Source: Bryobacter aggregatus MPL3 | GTDB taxonomy: Bacteria; Acidobacteriota; Terriglobia; Bryobacterales; Bryobacteraceae | Assembly: GCF_000702445.1 (NCBI RefSeq) | Contig: NZ_JNIF01000003.1 | Location: 3,162,001-3,226,000, forward strand | Length of the DNA: 64,000 nucleotides | Direction of reading: 5' to 3' | In this document: piece after piece, positions 16,319 through 24,722 of the stretch | Position numbering within the stretch: position 1 is the first letter of the stretch | Layout of the letters: each line of letters starts with the position of its first letter | Position numbers and translations under genes: made by a program | Notes under the pieces: generated by a model | Database searches by the model: none | Told to the model about the DNA's origin: nothing | What the model saw: only the letters and a program-made list of their open reading frames with translations

Positions 16319-16902
16319 ACGGCAGATTTTCGTTTGAGATCGTAAAAGTCGATATTGTTCTGGATGAGCTTGATTTCGAGGGAATCCTCGCCGTGCTCGG
16401 ACAGATAGTCGTATTCCCCATCAGAAATCGGAAGGGCCTGGAGAAAGCTGACTTCCAGATTTCCCATGCGGAAGGGGAGCAGGCTTTCTTGCGCCCAGGT
16501 GGAGGGCAAGGTGAAGAAGAGGTGCGGGACCGTACATTTGGGGTACCACTCGCGCATGTAGCCGGGGAACACATCGCCCGGGCCAATGGGTTTCTGGGTG
16601 CGCATGATGCGGAAGGCGGCGGTGGCCAGAACGGCAGAGAAGCCCTCCTTATCGGAGGGGAAGGCTCCGACCAGTTCGAGGCGCGTGTGGGGATCCGGTT
16701 CGAGGGGCGTGCGCCAGAGGCCGATGGTGGAATAGGAACTGATTCCCGGCGCTGGCTGACCATGAAAGCAGAGAACGGATAGCTCGAATTTTCGAGTGGG
16801 GTCGCTTTGCCGTTCGAGCGTGTAGGTCTCTCCGAAAGCTTCGGTGACTTTGCGTGTGACCTGTTTGTCCTCACTAATCACTTCTGGTCTGCCACTGGAC
16901 AT
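16315..16902 (-). CDS. suppressor-of-fused (SUFU) domain protein
   Basis: The protein of 195 residues has no signal peptide. The SUFU fold (PF05076) is recognised from FELSVLCFHGQPAPGISSYSTIG, RLELVGAFPSDKEG, the segment GPGDVFPGYMREWYPKCTVPHLFFTLP and FLQALPISDGEYDYLSEHG near the end. In bacteria this fold occurs as free-standing proteins and as immunity proteins in toxin loci. No toxin gene is adjacent here, so a housekeeping or orphan role is as likely. It is divergent from the gene at 16948 (45-base gap) and ends inside CTAG shared with the oxygenase gene. Confidence 0.87.
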   Translation of the reverse strand: MSSGRPEVISEDKQVTRKVTEAFGETYTLERQSDPTRKFELSVLCFHGQPAPGISSYSTIGLWRTPLEPDPHTRLELVGAFPSDKEGFSAVLATAAFRIMRTQKPIGPGDVFPGYMREWYPKCTVPHLFFTLPSTWAQESLLPFRMGNLEVSFLQALPISDGEYDYLSEHGEDSLEIKLIQNNIDFYDLKRKSAV

Positions 16903-16935
16903 TCACTAACAACATGCCATAGTTAGGGCCCGCGA

Positions 16936-16941
16936 TACCAT
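16936..16941 (+). promoter_or_regulatory. -10-like TACCAT, six bases before GTG
   Basis: TACCAT ends six bases before the GTG at 16948, the leaderless spacing. This also supports GTG as the start of the gene. Confidence 0.5.
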
Positions 16942-16947
16942 CGGAGG

Positions 16948-17757
16948 GTGCGCGTTTGGTTGTTGTTTTTGTTGCTGGGTTCGCTGCCGCCGGACCTTGA
17001 TTTGGATGGATTGCCCGATGCTGTGGAGCAGGAATTGCTCGATCGCTTTGTTCCCCGCTTTTATGCCTCTGCTGAGGATTGCGATCTGATGCCGGCGGAG
17101 TTTGAACCTGGTGTCGCGGTGCCGCGCGTGAAGGCGCGCAATGGCACGATCTATGGACAGGCCTTTCCGGTGGGTGAAGAAATTGAGCTGCACTTTTATC
17201 ATTTGTGGGCGCGGGACTGTGGACAGAAGCCGCATGACTTGGACGCGGAACATGTCTCGGTGTTACTGCACAAGCAGGGCGGGGAATGGAGAGCTCGATA
17301 TTGGTTGGCCGCGGCGCATCAGGAGACGATTTGCGACGTGAGCATGGCGGCGCGCGCAGGACTGGTTTATGCCGAGTGGCGCGGACCGGAAGTGTGGATT
17401 TCTAAGGGGAAGCACGCTTCTTTTTTCAGCCGCGAGGCTTGCCAGTCTGGGTGTGGCGGGGACCGCTGCGAGCGCACCCGCATGCTGGCTCCGGGCCGGG
17501 TGATCAATCTGGGGGAACCGGATGCGCCGCTGCAGGGAGCGATCTGGACCGGGTTTCTGAAGGCCAAGATGGGCACTGACTTTGGGCCGGAGTTGCGGCA
17601 GTTGCTCGAGGAGAGTGACCGGGCGGTGGTGGTGAAGCCGTCGACGCCTGCAGTGAAGCCGGTGATTGCCGCTGGGAGTTCGACTGTCAGTGCGGTTGGG
17701 ACTTCAGTGAAGACGACGAAGAGCGCGGTGAAGCGTTGGTTTGAGCGCCGCTTCTAG
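16948..17757 (+). CDS. secreted VPS62-like protein, function unknown
   Basis: The GTG start gives 269 residues with a short hydrophobic leader (VWLLFLLLGSLPPD). The central part has IELHFYHLWARDCG, DAEHVSVLLHK, ARYWLAAAHQETICD and VWISKGKHASFFS, then a Cys cluster SREACQSGCGGDRCERT. The pattern of short aromatic strands and a KHASF-type motif is reminiscent of the VPS62/DUF946 family of eukaryotes and some bacteria; this is a visual resemblance only. DLDLDGLPDAVEQ near the start looks like a calcium-binding type 3 repeat fragment. The basic C-terminus after residue 215 is low-complexity. It converges on sixA and shares CTAG for both stops. Confidence 0.65.
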   Translation: MRVWLLFLLLGSLPPDLDLDGLPDAVEQELLDRFVPRFYASAEDCDLMPAEFEPGVAVPRVKARNGTIYGQAFPVGEEIELHFYHLWARDCGQKPHDLDAEHVSVLLHKQGGEWRARYWLAAAHQETICDVSMAARAGLVYAEWRGPEVWISKGKHASFFSREACQSGCGGDRCERTRMLAPGRVINLGEPDAPLQGAIWTGFLKAKMGTDFGPELRQLLEESDRAVVVKPSTPAVKPVIAAGSSTVSAVGTSVKTTKSAVKRWFERRF

Positions 17758-18236
17758 TTGACGAGGCGGGGCGTCAGATACCACTTGAGGACGCCGCTCG
17801 GCTGGGACTGGAAGGAATCGAGATCGACGCGGAAAATGCCGCCCTTCTTGAAATCCATACGCATGGATGTCGAGTTCAAGAGAAAGCCGGCCGCACTGCT
17901 GAGGAGTGGTTCGTGGGAGACCAGAAGCAGGCTTTCTTCCGAGCGGTGCATGCGCACCTCTTCCCAGAGTTCCTGCGCGTGAGCCGGGGGGACCAGGGCT
18001 TGCGATTGGATGATGTCGTGGGTGTAGGCGAGCGACTTTGCGGCGATGGCGGCAGTCTCCTGCGCGCGCTTGTAGGGGCTGCTGAGGATGAGCGTGGGCT
18101 TGACGCCAGCGGCTGCAGCGACCTTCAACAGTTCGCGGAGTTTCTTTCTTCCCTCTGGGGTGAGCGCGCGGTCCGCATCGCGCCCTCCGGGAGCTGAGTC
18201 TTCGGCGATTCCGTGACGCAATAAATAGAGTTCCAT
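17754..18236 (-). CDS. sixA: phosphohistidine phosphatase SixA
   Basis: The protein of 160 residues is a compact histidine phosphatase. The catalytic RHG motif lies at residues 7-9 (LYLLRHGIAEDS), followed by LTPEGRKKL, a second conserved arginine in LSSPYKRAQETA, and the proton-donor region VSHEPLLSSAAGFLL with the second His. The size matches SixA, which dephosphorylates phosphohistidine on Hpt domains or the PTS-Ntr system. It is divergent from the O-antigen ligase gene with 38 bases between the starts. Confidence 0.9.
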   Translation of the reverse strand: MELYLLRHGIAEDSAPGGRDADRALTPEGRKKLRELLKVAAAAGVKPTLILSSPYKRAQETAAIAAKSLAYTHDIIQSQALVPPAHAQELWEEVRMHRSEESLLLVSHEPLLSSAAGFLLNSTSMRMDFKKGGIFRVDLDSFQSQPSGVLKWYLTPRLVN

Positions 18237-18274
18237 GGCGACAAGTGGTTCTCCCGCTTTTTATCAATATTACG

Positions 18275-19447
18275 ATGGATGCTGTGCCCCTCTCCCGGCG
18301 TGAATTGGCTGCTGCCTCCTTTGTGGGCTCGATCGTGCTCTCGTTCTCTTCGATTGCCTTGAGCCAGATTCTTCTCGGATTGGCGATTGTCCTCTTTCTG
18401 AGCTTGCGGGAAAGGCCGAAGTGGCCTCCGGGCATGGTCTGGGCCGCTGCTTTCTTGATGCTCACTCTGGTGGCCGCGCTGCTGAGCGGCTCCCCGGCGA
18501 GCGCAGTGCCTCAGTTGAAGAAGTTGTTCTTGTGGGCGATTTTGCCGCTGGGCGCGAGTCTGGCAATTTGCCGGACAGCCTTTGTCTGGCCCGCGCTGTT
18601 TCTGGCAGGCTCTTCGGCGCTTTGGAGCTTTTGGCAGTTCTATGTGAAGTGGCAGACGGCGGCGGCGCGGCATGAGGATTTCTATCTGGCTTATGTGGCG
18701 AGCCGGATCACCGGCTTTATGAGCCATTGGATGACCTTTGGGGCGCATATGATGATTGCTCTGTCGCTGGCGGGGGCGGTGTTGCTGTTTACGCGGCAGA
18801 GCGGCTGGCGGCGGGTGTTGTTGGGCGGGCTGGTGCTGATTTTTGGCGTTGCGATTGTGCTGGGTGAGACGCGGTCGATTTGGTTGGGAAGCGCTTGCTC
18901 TGTTGCTGTGCTGCTGAGTTGCTGGAGGCCGCGCTGGCTGCTGGCGCTGCCAGTGCTGATCGGACTGATCTATGTGGTTTCGCCGGCGGCGATCCGGAGC
19001 CGGATGGACAGCATCGTCCGGCCGCATGGTGAACTGGATTCGAATTCGCATCGGGAAGTGACGCGCGAGGTGGGCCTGCGCATGATCGCGGCACATCCGC
19101 TCCTGGGATTGGGGCCGGAGGGACCGGGTCAGCATTTCCGTGAGTATCTTCCCGCGGAGCGTGCGGCAAAGCCACTCCCCGAGGGCTATTATGGCCATCT
19201 GCACAACTTGTATTTGCAATATGCAGCGGAGCGGGGCTTGCCCGCGCTGCTTTGCTTTCTGATCTTTGTGGGGATCAATGCCAGAGAGTGGATCGCACGG
19301 CCTTCCGCCTTGCGTTACTTTGCCTTGGCTGCCTTGGCCGGACTGGCGGCCGAAGGACTTTTCGAGCACAATCTGGGGGACTCTGAAGTGCTGACGCTCT
19401 TCCTGGGTCTGTTTGGTCTGGCCGCGGCACCGCGTGAGGGCGAATGA
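18275..19447 (+). CDS. O-antigen ligase family membrane protein
   Basis: The start at ATG 18275 (MDAVPLSRREL) is preferred over an in-frame upstream start that overlaps the region before sixA. The 390 residues form about ten hydrophobic segments (SIVLSFSSIALSQILLGLAIVLFLS, VWAAAFLMLTLVAALLSG). A large external loop carries the Wzy_C-type signature HPLLGLGPEGPGQHFREY followed by HLHNLYLQYAAERGLPALLCF. Such proteins ligate or polymerise undecaprenyl-linked glycans. It overlaps the DUF3445 gene by four bases (ATGA), so the two are co-translated, although no functional link is obvious. Confidence 0.9.
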   Translation: MDAVPLSRRELAAASFVGSIVLSFSSIALSQILLGLAIVLFLSLRERPKWPPGMVWAAAFLMLTLVAALLSGSPASAVPQLKKLFLWAILPLGASLAICRTAFVWPALFLAGSSALWSFWQFYVKWQTAAARHEDFYLAYVASRITGFMSHWMTFGAHMMIALSLAGAVLLFTRQSGWRRVLLGGLVLIFGVAIVLGETRSIWLGSACSVAVLLSCWRPRWLLALPVLIGLIYVVSPAAIRSRMDSIVRPHGELDSNSHREVTREVGLRMIAAHPLLGLGPEGPGQHFREYLPAERAAKPLPEGYYGHLHNLYLQYAAERGLPALLCFLIFVGINAREWIARPSALRYFALAALAGLAAEGLFEHNLGDSEVLTLFLGLFGLAAAPREGE

Positions 19448-20238
19448 GTGCGTTGCCCTATTTTCCGTTTGCTACGCCTCGCTATGAGATGAAGATCGGG
19501 GCTGTTCCATTGGGGCCGACGGACCGGATCTTTGAGCGCGGTACGAACTTTGCCGAAGAGATGGCTCTGAAGCGCGCTTGTCTTGCCTATGACGCTCGTT
19601 ACTATTGCCAGGCGCTGCCGGGGTCGGAGGCGGCACAGGCGGAGGTGGCGGCGCTGGTGGGTGCGGTGGGTGCGGGGATTGCAGCGGCGGGCGATTGCGT
19701 GCAGGAAGATCTGCTGCTGCTCGATGCGCAGCAGCCGGGCTTACCGCTGGTGGCCGGGCATTTGTGTTTTGCGAATGCGTGGTGTCTGGACGAGAAGATC
19801 GGAAAGCCTTTTCTGGCGATTCATGGGCCGGTGCCAGGCTTTGCGAGTTCGATTGGGCCTGGGAGCGAGAAGCTGCTTATGCGCTTGCAGCCGGGGCGTG
19901 CGGTGTCGCGGTTGAACTGGGCGGTGAAGTCGAGCGGGCAACTGGATTTGACCTCTCGCTGGGACGAGCAGGTGCGCGAGTGGAACGCGCTGGTGGATGC
20001 AGACAACGCAGGGGAGCGTTGCTGGATGCGCGTCGAGCGGCAGACGCTCTCGCGATTGCCGCAGAGTGAGGCGATTCTCTTTACAGTGCGCACTTATACG
20101 GCGCCGGTGGCGCAGCTTGCTGTGGAGCAGCGCGAACTGTTGCGCGGCGTGTTGCAGAGCTGTCCGGAGGAGATGTTGCGCTATAAGGGCATCCTGGCTT
20201 TTGCCGCGCCGTTGCTACGTTATTTATCTTTACAGTGA
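19444..20238 (+). CDS. DUF3445, heme-dependent oxidative N-demethylase family protein
   Basis: The 264-residue protein begins at ATG 19444 inside the stop of the ligase gene. Family features are FATPRYEMKIGAVPL, YCQALPGSEAAQAEV, GHLCFANAWCLDEKIGKPF (the usual CFPSxW region, here with Ala-Asn in place of Pro-Ser), IHGPVPGFASSIG and a C-terminal arginine-rich VRTYTAPV. Fungal relatives act in N-demethylation with a heme cofactor; bacterial substrates are unknown. No other demethylase subunit gene is nearby. Confidence 0.85.
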   Translation: MSALPYFPFATPRYEMKIGAVPLGPTDRIFERGTNFAEEMALKRACLAYDARYYCQALPGSEAAQAEVAALVGAVGAGIAAAGDCVQEDLLLLDAQQPGLPLVAGHLCFANAWCLDEKIGKPFLAIHGPVPGFASSIGPGSEKLLMRLQPGRAVSRLNWAVKSSGQLDLTSRWDEQVREWNALVDADNAGERCWMRVERQTLSRLPQSEAILFTVRTYTAPVAQLAVEQRELLRGVLQSCPEEMLRYKGILAFAAPLLRYLSLQ

Positions 20239-20323
20239 GTTCACAGAACCGTTACATACACTTCTTTACACGATAAATAGTCACTTTGAAAAGATATCGT
20301 CGTCTTCTATTGCAGGAGACACA

Positions 20324-20776
20324 ATGTACACCTTCACTGCCACGGCAGCCCTGCTTCTTTCCTCTTTTGCCTTTGCCCACGCCAAGGACGGTGCGTCGCT
20401 GATGCCCGTTAAATATAGCCAGACGCAGCGCGAAATGCGCACCAATGCACGCCTTGCTGCTGAGCAGGCGCAGTTAATGGCCCGGATGGCTACTTATGGG
20501 CATCATGATTTGAACCTACAGCAACGTTATGCTGCCGAATTGAAAGTAACTGTGAACGAGACACTGAATCAAGCCGTGAAGTTTGCGCTCCACCAGCCCT
20601 ATGATGTTTCCAATTCGGCGAGTGGATTGCAGTTGCAGATTGCAATTCATAAGCTGGCGGCGGATACGACAGCGACCTTGCACTTCCTGAACGAAACGCC
20701 GAACCGGACTCAGACTCTGGCCTATCAGGAACTGCTGAAGCAGGTGCAGGACGACTGCGAGGATCTCGCCGAATAG
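20324..20776 (+). CDS. small secreted protein of unknown function
   Basis: The start is ATG 20324 with a good Shine-Dalgarno AGGAGA five bases upstream. The product has 150 residues: a signal peptide MYTFTATAALLLSSFAFAHA and a mature helical domain (QREMRTNARLAAEQAQLMARMA, LKVTVNETLNQAVKF). It contains only one cysteine, near the acidic end DDCEDLAE. I do not recognise the family. It follows the DUF3445 gene by 85 bases and is followed by the deacetylase-family gene 29 bases on. Confidence 0.78.
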   Translation: MYTFTATAALLLSSFAFAHAKDGASLMPVKYSQTQREMRTNARLAAEQAQLMARMATYGHHDLNLQQRYAAELKVTVNETLNQAVKFALHQPYDVSNSASGLQLQIAIHKLAADTTATLHFLNETPNRTQTLAYQELLKQVQDDCEDLAE

Positions 20777-20793
20777 TGAGGACGACAGGGTGC

Positions 20794-20799
20794 TATGAC
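20794..20799 (+). promoter_or_regulatory. weak -10-like TATGAC, six bases before ATG
   Basis: TATGAC lies six bases before the ATG at 20806. The final C departs from TANNNT, so this is a weak case. Confidence 0.25.
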
Positions 20800-20805
20800 T
20801 GGTTC

Positions 20806-21723
20806 ATGGCGACGCTGTTCTACTGTGACCCGTATGACCTCCCTCTTCGCGAGGGTCACAGATTCCCGATGGAAAAGTACCGCTTGACCCGGCAGGAACT
20901 GGAGACAAGCGGTGCTTTTCATTTTGCGGTGGGACCTTTGGCGAGCCGTGAGGATTTGCTGGCGGTGCATGCGGCGGAGTATGTCGATGCGGTGTTGGAA
21001 GGACGCTTGTCGGCAGAACAAGTGCGGCGGATTGGGTTTCCGCAGATTCCGGAGTTGATCACGCGATCGCTCTCGAGTGTAGGCGCGGCGATGGCGGCGG
21101 CACGGCTGGCCTTGGGTGAGGGGTGGAGTGGGGTGTTGGCCGGCGGGACCCATCATGCGTATCGCGATTTTGGGTCTGGCTATTGCGTGTTCAACGACAT
21201 CGCGGTGGCGGCTGCGATGGTGCTGCGAGAGGGCTTGGCGCAGCGGGTGGCGGTGGTGGATCTCGATGTCCATCAGGGAGACGGTACGGCTTCAATTTTT
21301 GCGGGTTCGGATCGGGTGTTTTGTTTCTCGGCGCATGGGCGGAATAACTTTCCGTTTCGCAAGCAGCAGTCGCATCTGGATCTTGAGTTTGAAGATGGGG
21401 TGGGGGATGCGGAGTATCTGGCGTTGCTGCCACCGGCGCTTGACCGGGTGCGTGCCTTTGAGCCGGAGATCGTGTTTTACCAAGCGGGTGTCGATGCGCT
21501 CAAGACCGATCGCTTGGGGAAGCTGGCTTTGACGATGGAGGGGATGCGGCGGCGCGATGAGATGGTGTTTGAGTGGTTCCATGAAGTGCCGTGCGTGGTG
21601 ACGCTGGGCGGGGGATACTCGGACCCGATCGCGCTTACGGTGCAGGCGGCTGCGACGACCTACCGGACGGCGGATCAGATCTTGCGGGCGATCAGTCCGA
21701 CCGATTCGCGGCCATCGGAGTGA
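20806..21723 (+). CDS. histone deacetylase family (arginase/deacetylase fold) hydrolase
   Basis: The start is set at ATG 20806 (MATLFYCDPYDLPL), where homology begins; upstream codons in frame look non-coding. The 305 residues carry the zinc deacetylase signatures: GTHHAYRDFGSGYCVFNDIAVA with the catalytic His pair, VVDLDVHQGDGT with the Asp and His zinc ligands, and YQAGVDALKTDRLGKL with the second Asp. Bacterial members act on acetylpolyamines, acetoin-related or acyl-lysine substrates; the choice cannot be made here. The last 49 bases overlap the convergent methyltransferase gene. Confidence 0.93.
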   Translation: MATLFYCDPYDLPLREGHRFPMEKYRLTRQELETSGAFHFAVGPLASREDLLAVHAAEYVDAVLEGRLSAEQVRRIGFPQIPELITRSLSSVGAAMAAARLALGEGWSGVLAGGTHHAYRDFGSGYCVFNDIAVAAAMVLREGLAQRVAVVDLDVHQGDGTASIFAGSDRVFCFSAHGRNNFPFRKQQSHLDLEFEDGVGDAEYLALLPPALDRVRAFEPEIVFYQAGVDALKTDRLGKLALTMEGMRRRDEMVFEWFHEVPCVVTLGGGYSDPIALTVQAAATTYRTADQILRAISPTDSRPSE

Positions 21724-22391
21724 AGGCTCTTGGGGAGATCCAAGCGGCGGTAGAGCCAGCAATCGACAATTTCGAAGCCAGCAGCTTCGAAGACGCGGCG
21801 GAGAATGACATTGTCGAGCAGATGGATGGATTTGGGAATGCGGCTGAGCAGGCGGTGGTTGGAGAAGTGACGCGTGTTTTCGATCCAGCCCGGCCATTCT
21901 TCGCCGCGCTGTTGCCGCTTTTTGTATTCATCGGCGAAGTCCGGGAAGGCGGCGAGTGAGGGAGTGGCGGCGACGGCGAAGAAGAGACCGCCGGGCTTGA
22001 GCCAGTGGTACAGGCTGGCTGCGCCGATTTCCAGTTGACGGCCAGTGAGGAAGTGCAGAACGTTTGAGGCGTGGGCGGCGTCGAGGCTGGCTTCTTCCAG
22101 TTTGATCTTGTAGGGGAAGCGGCCTGGGAGAAGCGTGAGCGGGGCGCCAGGGGCTGCCTGTTGGCGGATGCTTTCGAGATGGGTTGGGTTGCTGTCGTTG
22201 GCGATGACCTGCGCTCCGGCGGCGAGCGCCGGGAGCGTTGCGATGCCGTGGGCGGCGCCGATGTCTAAGACGGTGCCCTGGTGCTGCTGGCAGTGCCGCA
22301 CAAATTGCTGGCTGATTTCGTTGAGGGTGTTGGAACTCCAGCCGGAGTCTTCACTGAGGGCGACACGGCGGTGGTGCAGGGGCAACTTCAT
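21675..22391 (-). CDS. class I SAM-dependent methyltransferase
   Basis: The protein has 238 residues. Motif I is GTVLDIGAAHGIATLPAL near residues 39-56, followed by acidic VIANDSNPTHLES and motif IV region AHASNVLHFLTG, with GGLFFAVAATPS after it. The C-terminal region (RRVFEAAGFEIVDCWLYRRL) is typical of small-molecule methyltransferases of the UbiE/Tellurite type. It is the last gene of the purC operon, overlapping the upstream cytochrome gene by four bases, and its 3' end overlaps the deacetylase-family gene on the other strand. Confidence 0.88.
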   Translation of the reverse strand: MKLPLHHRRVALSEDSGWSSNTLNEISQQFVRHCQQHQGTVLDIGAAHGIATLPALAAGAQVIANDSNPTHLESIRQQAAPGAPLTLLPGRFPYKIKLEEASLDAAHASNVLHFLTGRQLEIGAASLYHWLKPGGLFFAVAATPSLAAFPDFADEYKKRQQRGEEWPGWIENTRHFSNHRLLSRIPKSIHLLDNVILRRVFEAAGFEIVDCWLYRRLDLPKSLHSDGRESVGLIARKI

Positions 22392-23512
22392 CGGGGGCGG
22401 GAGACGGTGAGCCAGAAGCGAAAGGTCTCGTCAAAACCATTTTCCTCGAAGTGGACTTCGCGCAGTTGCTTGTGGGGGTTGAAGGGATTCTGCAGCGAGT
22501 TGTCGTAGAGGGCTTCGGCTTCGAGCGGCGTACCTTTTTTAAGGGGAAGCGGGGCGGCGAGCAGATAACTGCTCATGAGGTGATGCTCGAAGGGCGCGAG
22601 CCAGAGGAAGTAATCGTGCTGGCCGCCAATGCGCAGACGGATGTCGTCGGCAAGGAGCTGGAAGACTGGCAGGATGGCGTGGAGCTGTAGATTCTCCGGG
22701 ATGCGGAAGCTGGTTTTCTCGAGATGAAGATTTTCGCCTGCGGGGATTTTGATGTCGGTTTTGACGATTTCGAGGAGGCTGGCCCATCGTTTGGGTTGCT
22801 GCTTGGGGACGTAGAGCGCGAGACGCGTGAGATCGCGCGCCGGACGCAAGTTGCGCTTGAAGTAATGCAACTCGACAGTGAGCGGCTGGCCCTTGGGGAG
22901 GCGCCAGGCGACGCCTGCGGGCAGGCGGATGCCGTTGTCACACAGAGCCCAGGCGGCGAGAGGCTGCCGGCCGATTTTCAGCACGGCGTGGTGGAGCAGT
23001 TCACGATTGGAAGGGCGGAACTCGAAGGCGTCGAAATCGCGATCCTTGTCGGTTGTGCCGAGTTCCGCCGACGGGATGTCGAAGCTTAGAATGTCGACGG
23101 TTTTCTCAGCTGGGACCGTGTGTTCTTTGGGCTGAGTGAAGATGAGATCGGGCGGGCCGAGGTTCCATTGGGGATTTCGCTTGGGGAGCGTGGGCGCGGT
23201 GCCGTTTGGAGTGTTTGCATTGATCCAGGCGAGCAGCTTCGCCGTGACTTCGTCGGGAAGCTGTCTCGAATTGGAAAAGTGCAGGGGGCCAGGTTTAACG
23301 CCCCAGGGGGGCATCTTGGCCGCGTTGATCTCGCGGGCGATTTCGGGGGCGTAGGTGGAGGCTCCCTCGTAGGTGGTGAAGTCGAAGGGGCCCACTTGTC
23401 CGGTGCGATGGCATCCGTTGCACCAGCGGTCGAAGAGCGGTGCGATCTCGGTCCAGGTGGGGGCTTGCGCCGCGCAGAGAGGAGACAGCAGCACAAGCAG
23501 GGCGAACCTCAT
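22388..23512 (-). CDS. secreted cytochrome c / ascorbate-dependent monooxygenase-like protein
   Basis: The 374-residue product has a signal peptide (MRFALLVLLSPLCAA) and one heme site RWCNGCHRTGQVGPFDF near residues 31-37, then WGVKPGPLHFSNSRQLPDE. The C-terminal half resembles copper type II ascorbate-dependent monooxygenases (PHM fold): NRELLHHAVLKIG supplies a His pair and PLTVELHYFK another His. Acidobacterial and planctomycete homologues with this CxxCH-plus-PHM layout are known but not characterised. It overlaps both neighbours by four bases, so it is translated in the purC-cvpA-gph operon, an odd setting for a secreted cytochrome. Confidence 0.8.
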   Translation of the reverse strand: MRFALLVLLSPLCAAQAPTWTEIAPLFDRWCNGCHRTGQVGPFDFTTYEGASTYAPEIAREINAAKMPPWGVKPGPLHFSNSRQLPDEVTAKLLAWINANTPNGTAPTLPKRNPQWNLGPPDLIFTQPKEHTVPAEKTVDILSFDIPSAELGTTDKDRDFDAFEFRPSNRELLHHAVLKIGRQPLAAWALCDNGIRLPAGVAWRLPKGQPLTVELHYFKRNLRPARDLTRLALYVPKQQPKRWASLLEIVKTDIKIPAGENLHLEKTSFRIPENLQLHAILPVFQLLADDIRLRIGGQHDYFLWLAPFEHHLMSSYLLAAPLPLKKGTPLEAEALYDNSLQNPFNPHKQLREVHFEENGFDETFRFWLTVSRPR

Positions 23513-24207
23513 AGGTGAGGGATGAGGTCCTCGATGCGGTCGAGCAGGAGGTCGGGTGGGGTGGTGATGAGCGACTCGGGTTGCAGCCCGTAGGTGAGGC
23601 CAACCGAGTAGACTTTCGCGTTGCGGGCGGTTTGGATGTCGACGTGGGAATCGCCAATCATGAGGGTCTGGTCGGCGGGAGTGCCTGATTCGGCACGGAG
23701 GGTGTCGATGCCGATCGGGTCGGGCTTTTTCATCAGGAAGCTGTTGCCGCCGTAGACGCGGAAGAAGGTGCTGCCGAGGCCGAGTCCGTCGAGGATGATG
23801 TTGCTGATGCGCACCGGCTTGTTGGTGAGGATGGCGAGCCGGATGTCGCGCTCCTGGGCGGCCTGGAGCGTTTCGGCAATGCCGGGGTAGAGCCGGGTTT
23901 CATCGAGGCAATGGTCGTGATAGTACTTGATGAAATATTCGAGAGCTTCTTCGACCCGGCCTTGGCTGGCGTCTTCGCCCATGGCTCGTTTGATGAGGAC
24001 CGGCGCACCGTTGCCGACATAGCTGGCGATGAGGCTTTCATCGAGCGGCGGCATCTGCATGTAGGCGCGGGTCGCGTTGACGCTGCTGACCAGGTCGGCT
24101 TTGGAATCGATGAGGGTGCCGTCGAGATCGAAGATGAGCAGCCGGGGAGCTGGGAATGGTCTTAGTGTGCCGTTTTGTTGAGGGTGTCCGTTAGCGTTTT
24201 CTTCCAC
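23509..24207 (-). CDS. gph: HAD family phosphoglycolate phosphatase-like hydrolase
   Basis: The GTG start at 24207 has AGAGGGA just upstream and puts the gene 46 bases inside cvpA; no later start precedes the catalytic motif. Of 232 residues, HAD motif I is LIFDLDGTLIDSKADL near residue 25, motif II is LAILTNKP, motif III the Lys in LMKKPDP and motif IV TLMIGDSHVDIQTARNA. The cap is the helical C1 type of Gph. The likely role is removal of phosphoglycolate or related phosphates, but HAD substrates are hard to predict. Confidence 0.9.
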   Translation of the reverse strand: MEENANGHPQQNGTLRPFPAPRLLIFDLDGTLIDSKADLVSSVNATRAYMQMPPLDESLIASYVGNGAPVLIKRAMGEDASQGRVEEALEYFIKYYHDHCLDETRLYPGIAETLQAAQERDIRLAILTNKPVRISNIILDGLGLGSTFFRVYGGNSFLMKKPDPIGIDTLRAESGTPADQTLMIGDSHVDIQTARNAKVYSVGLTYGLQPESLITTPPDLLLDRIEDLIPHL

Positions 24208-24719
24208 TTCCCTCTTAGTTTCTCGTAGTTTGATTGGAAGCCATCGCGGATCTCGCGCGGAGTGAGGTAGATGAGGAGCCGCGAGCCGTCCATGACGTAG
24301 GGGGCGAAGGTGGATTCAGCGACGGCGTCGGGGGCAGGAGTCCAGGAGAAGGCGGTGAGGATCATGACGAAGACGCTCGAAACGAGGATGGCGCGTACGA
24401 GACCGAAGGCTGCGCCGAGCAGGCGATCGAGCCAGCCGAGGCCGACCGATTTGGTGAGCCGGGCGAGCAGCATGGCGAGCAGCACGCCCGTGAGTTGGAC
24501 GGCCGCAAGGATGGTGAGAAAGCCGAGGAAGTTGGCGAGGCTTTCCTGCTTGAGATAGGGCGAATAGCAGGAGGCGGCCAGGCCGTAGAACCAGCAGGCG
24601 AGAATGATGGAGATGATGGTGGCGGCGAGCCCGATCGAGAGGCGGAAGAAGCCCTTCCAGATGCCTGCTCCGACCGAGAGCCCAAGGATGGCTAGCAATA
24701 CAAAATCAAGCCAATTCAT
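24162..24719 (-). CDS. cvpA: CvpA family membrane protein
   Basis: The 185-residue protein has four hydrophobic segments: WLDFVLLAILGLSVGAGIW, LSIGLAATIISIILACWFYG, FLGFLTILAAVQLTGVLLAMLL and AAFGLVRAILVSSVFVMILTAF. These and the GLVRAIL motif are standard for CvpA. The family is linked to colicin V export and to envelope maintenance, and often lies by purine genes, as here next to purC with a three-base gap. Confidence 0.9.
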   Translation of the reverse strand: MNWLDFVLLAILGLSVGAGIWKGFFRLSIGLAATIISIILACWFYGLAASCYSPYLKQESLANFLGFLTILAAVQLTGVLLAMLLARLTKSVGLGWLDRLLGAAFGLVRAILVSSVFVMILTAFSWTPAPDAVAESTFAPYVMDGSRLLIYLTPREIRDGFQSNYEKLRGKWKKTLTDTLNKTAH

Positions 24720-24722
24720 GTA

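Noticed and set aside
18125-19369. 414-codon open frame on the minus strand opposite the O-antigen ligase
   Set aside because: The product is Gln, Arg and Pro-rich with no hydrophobic or catalytic pattern, and the plus strand encodes a clear multispanning ligase.
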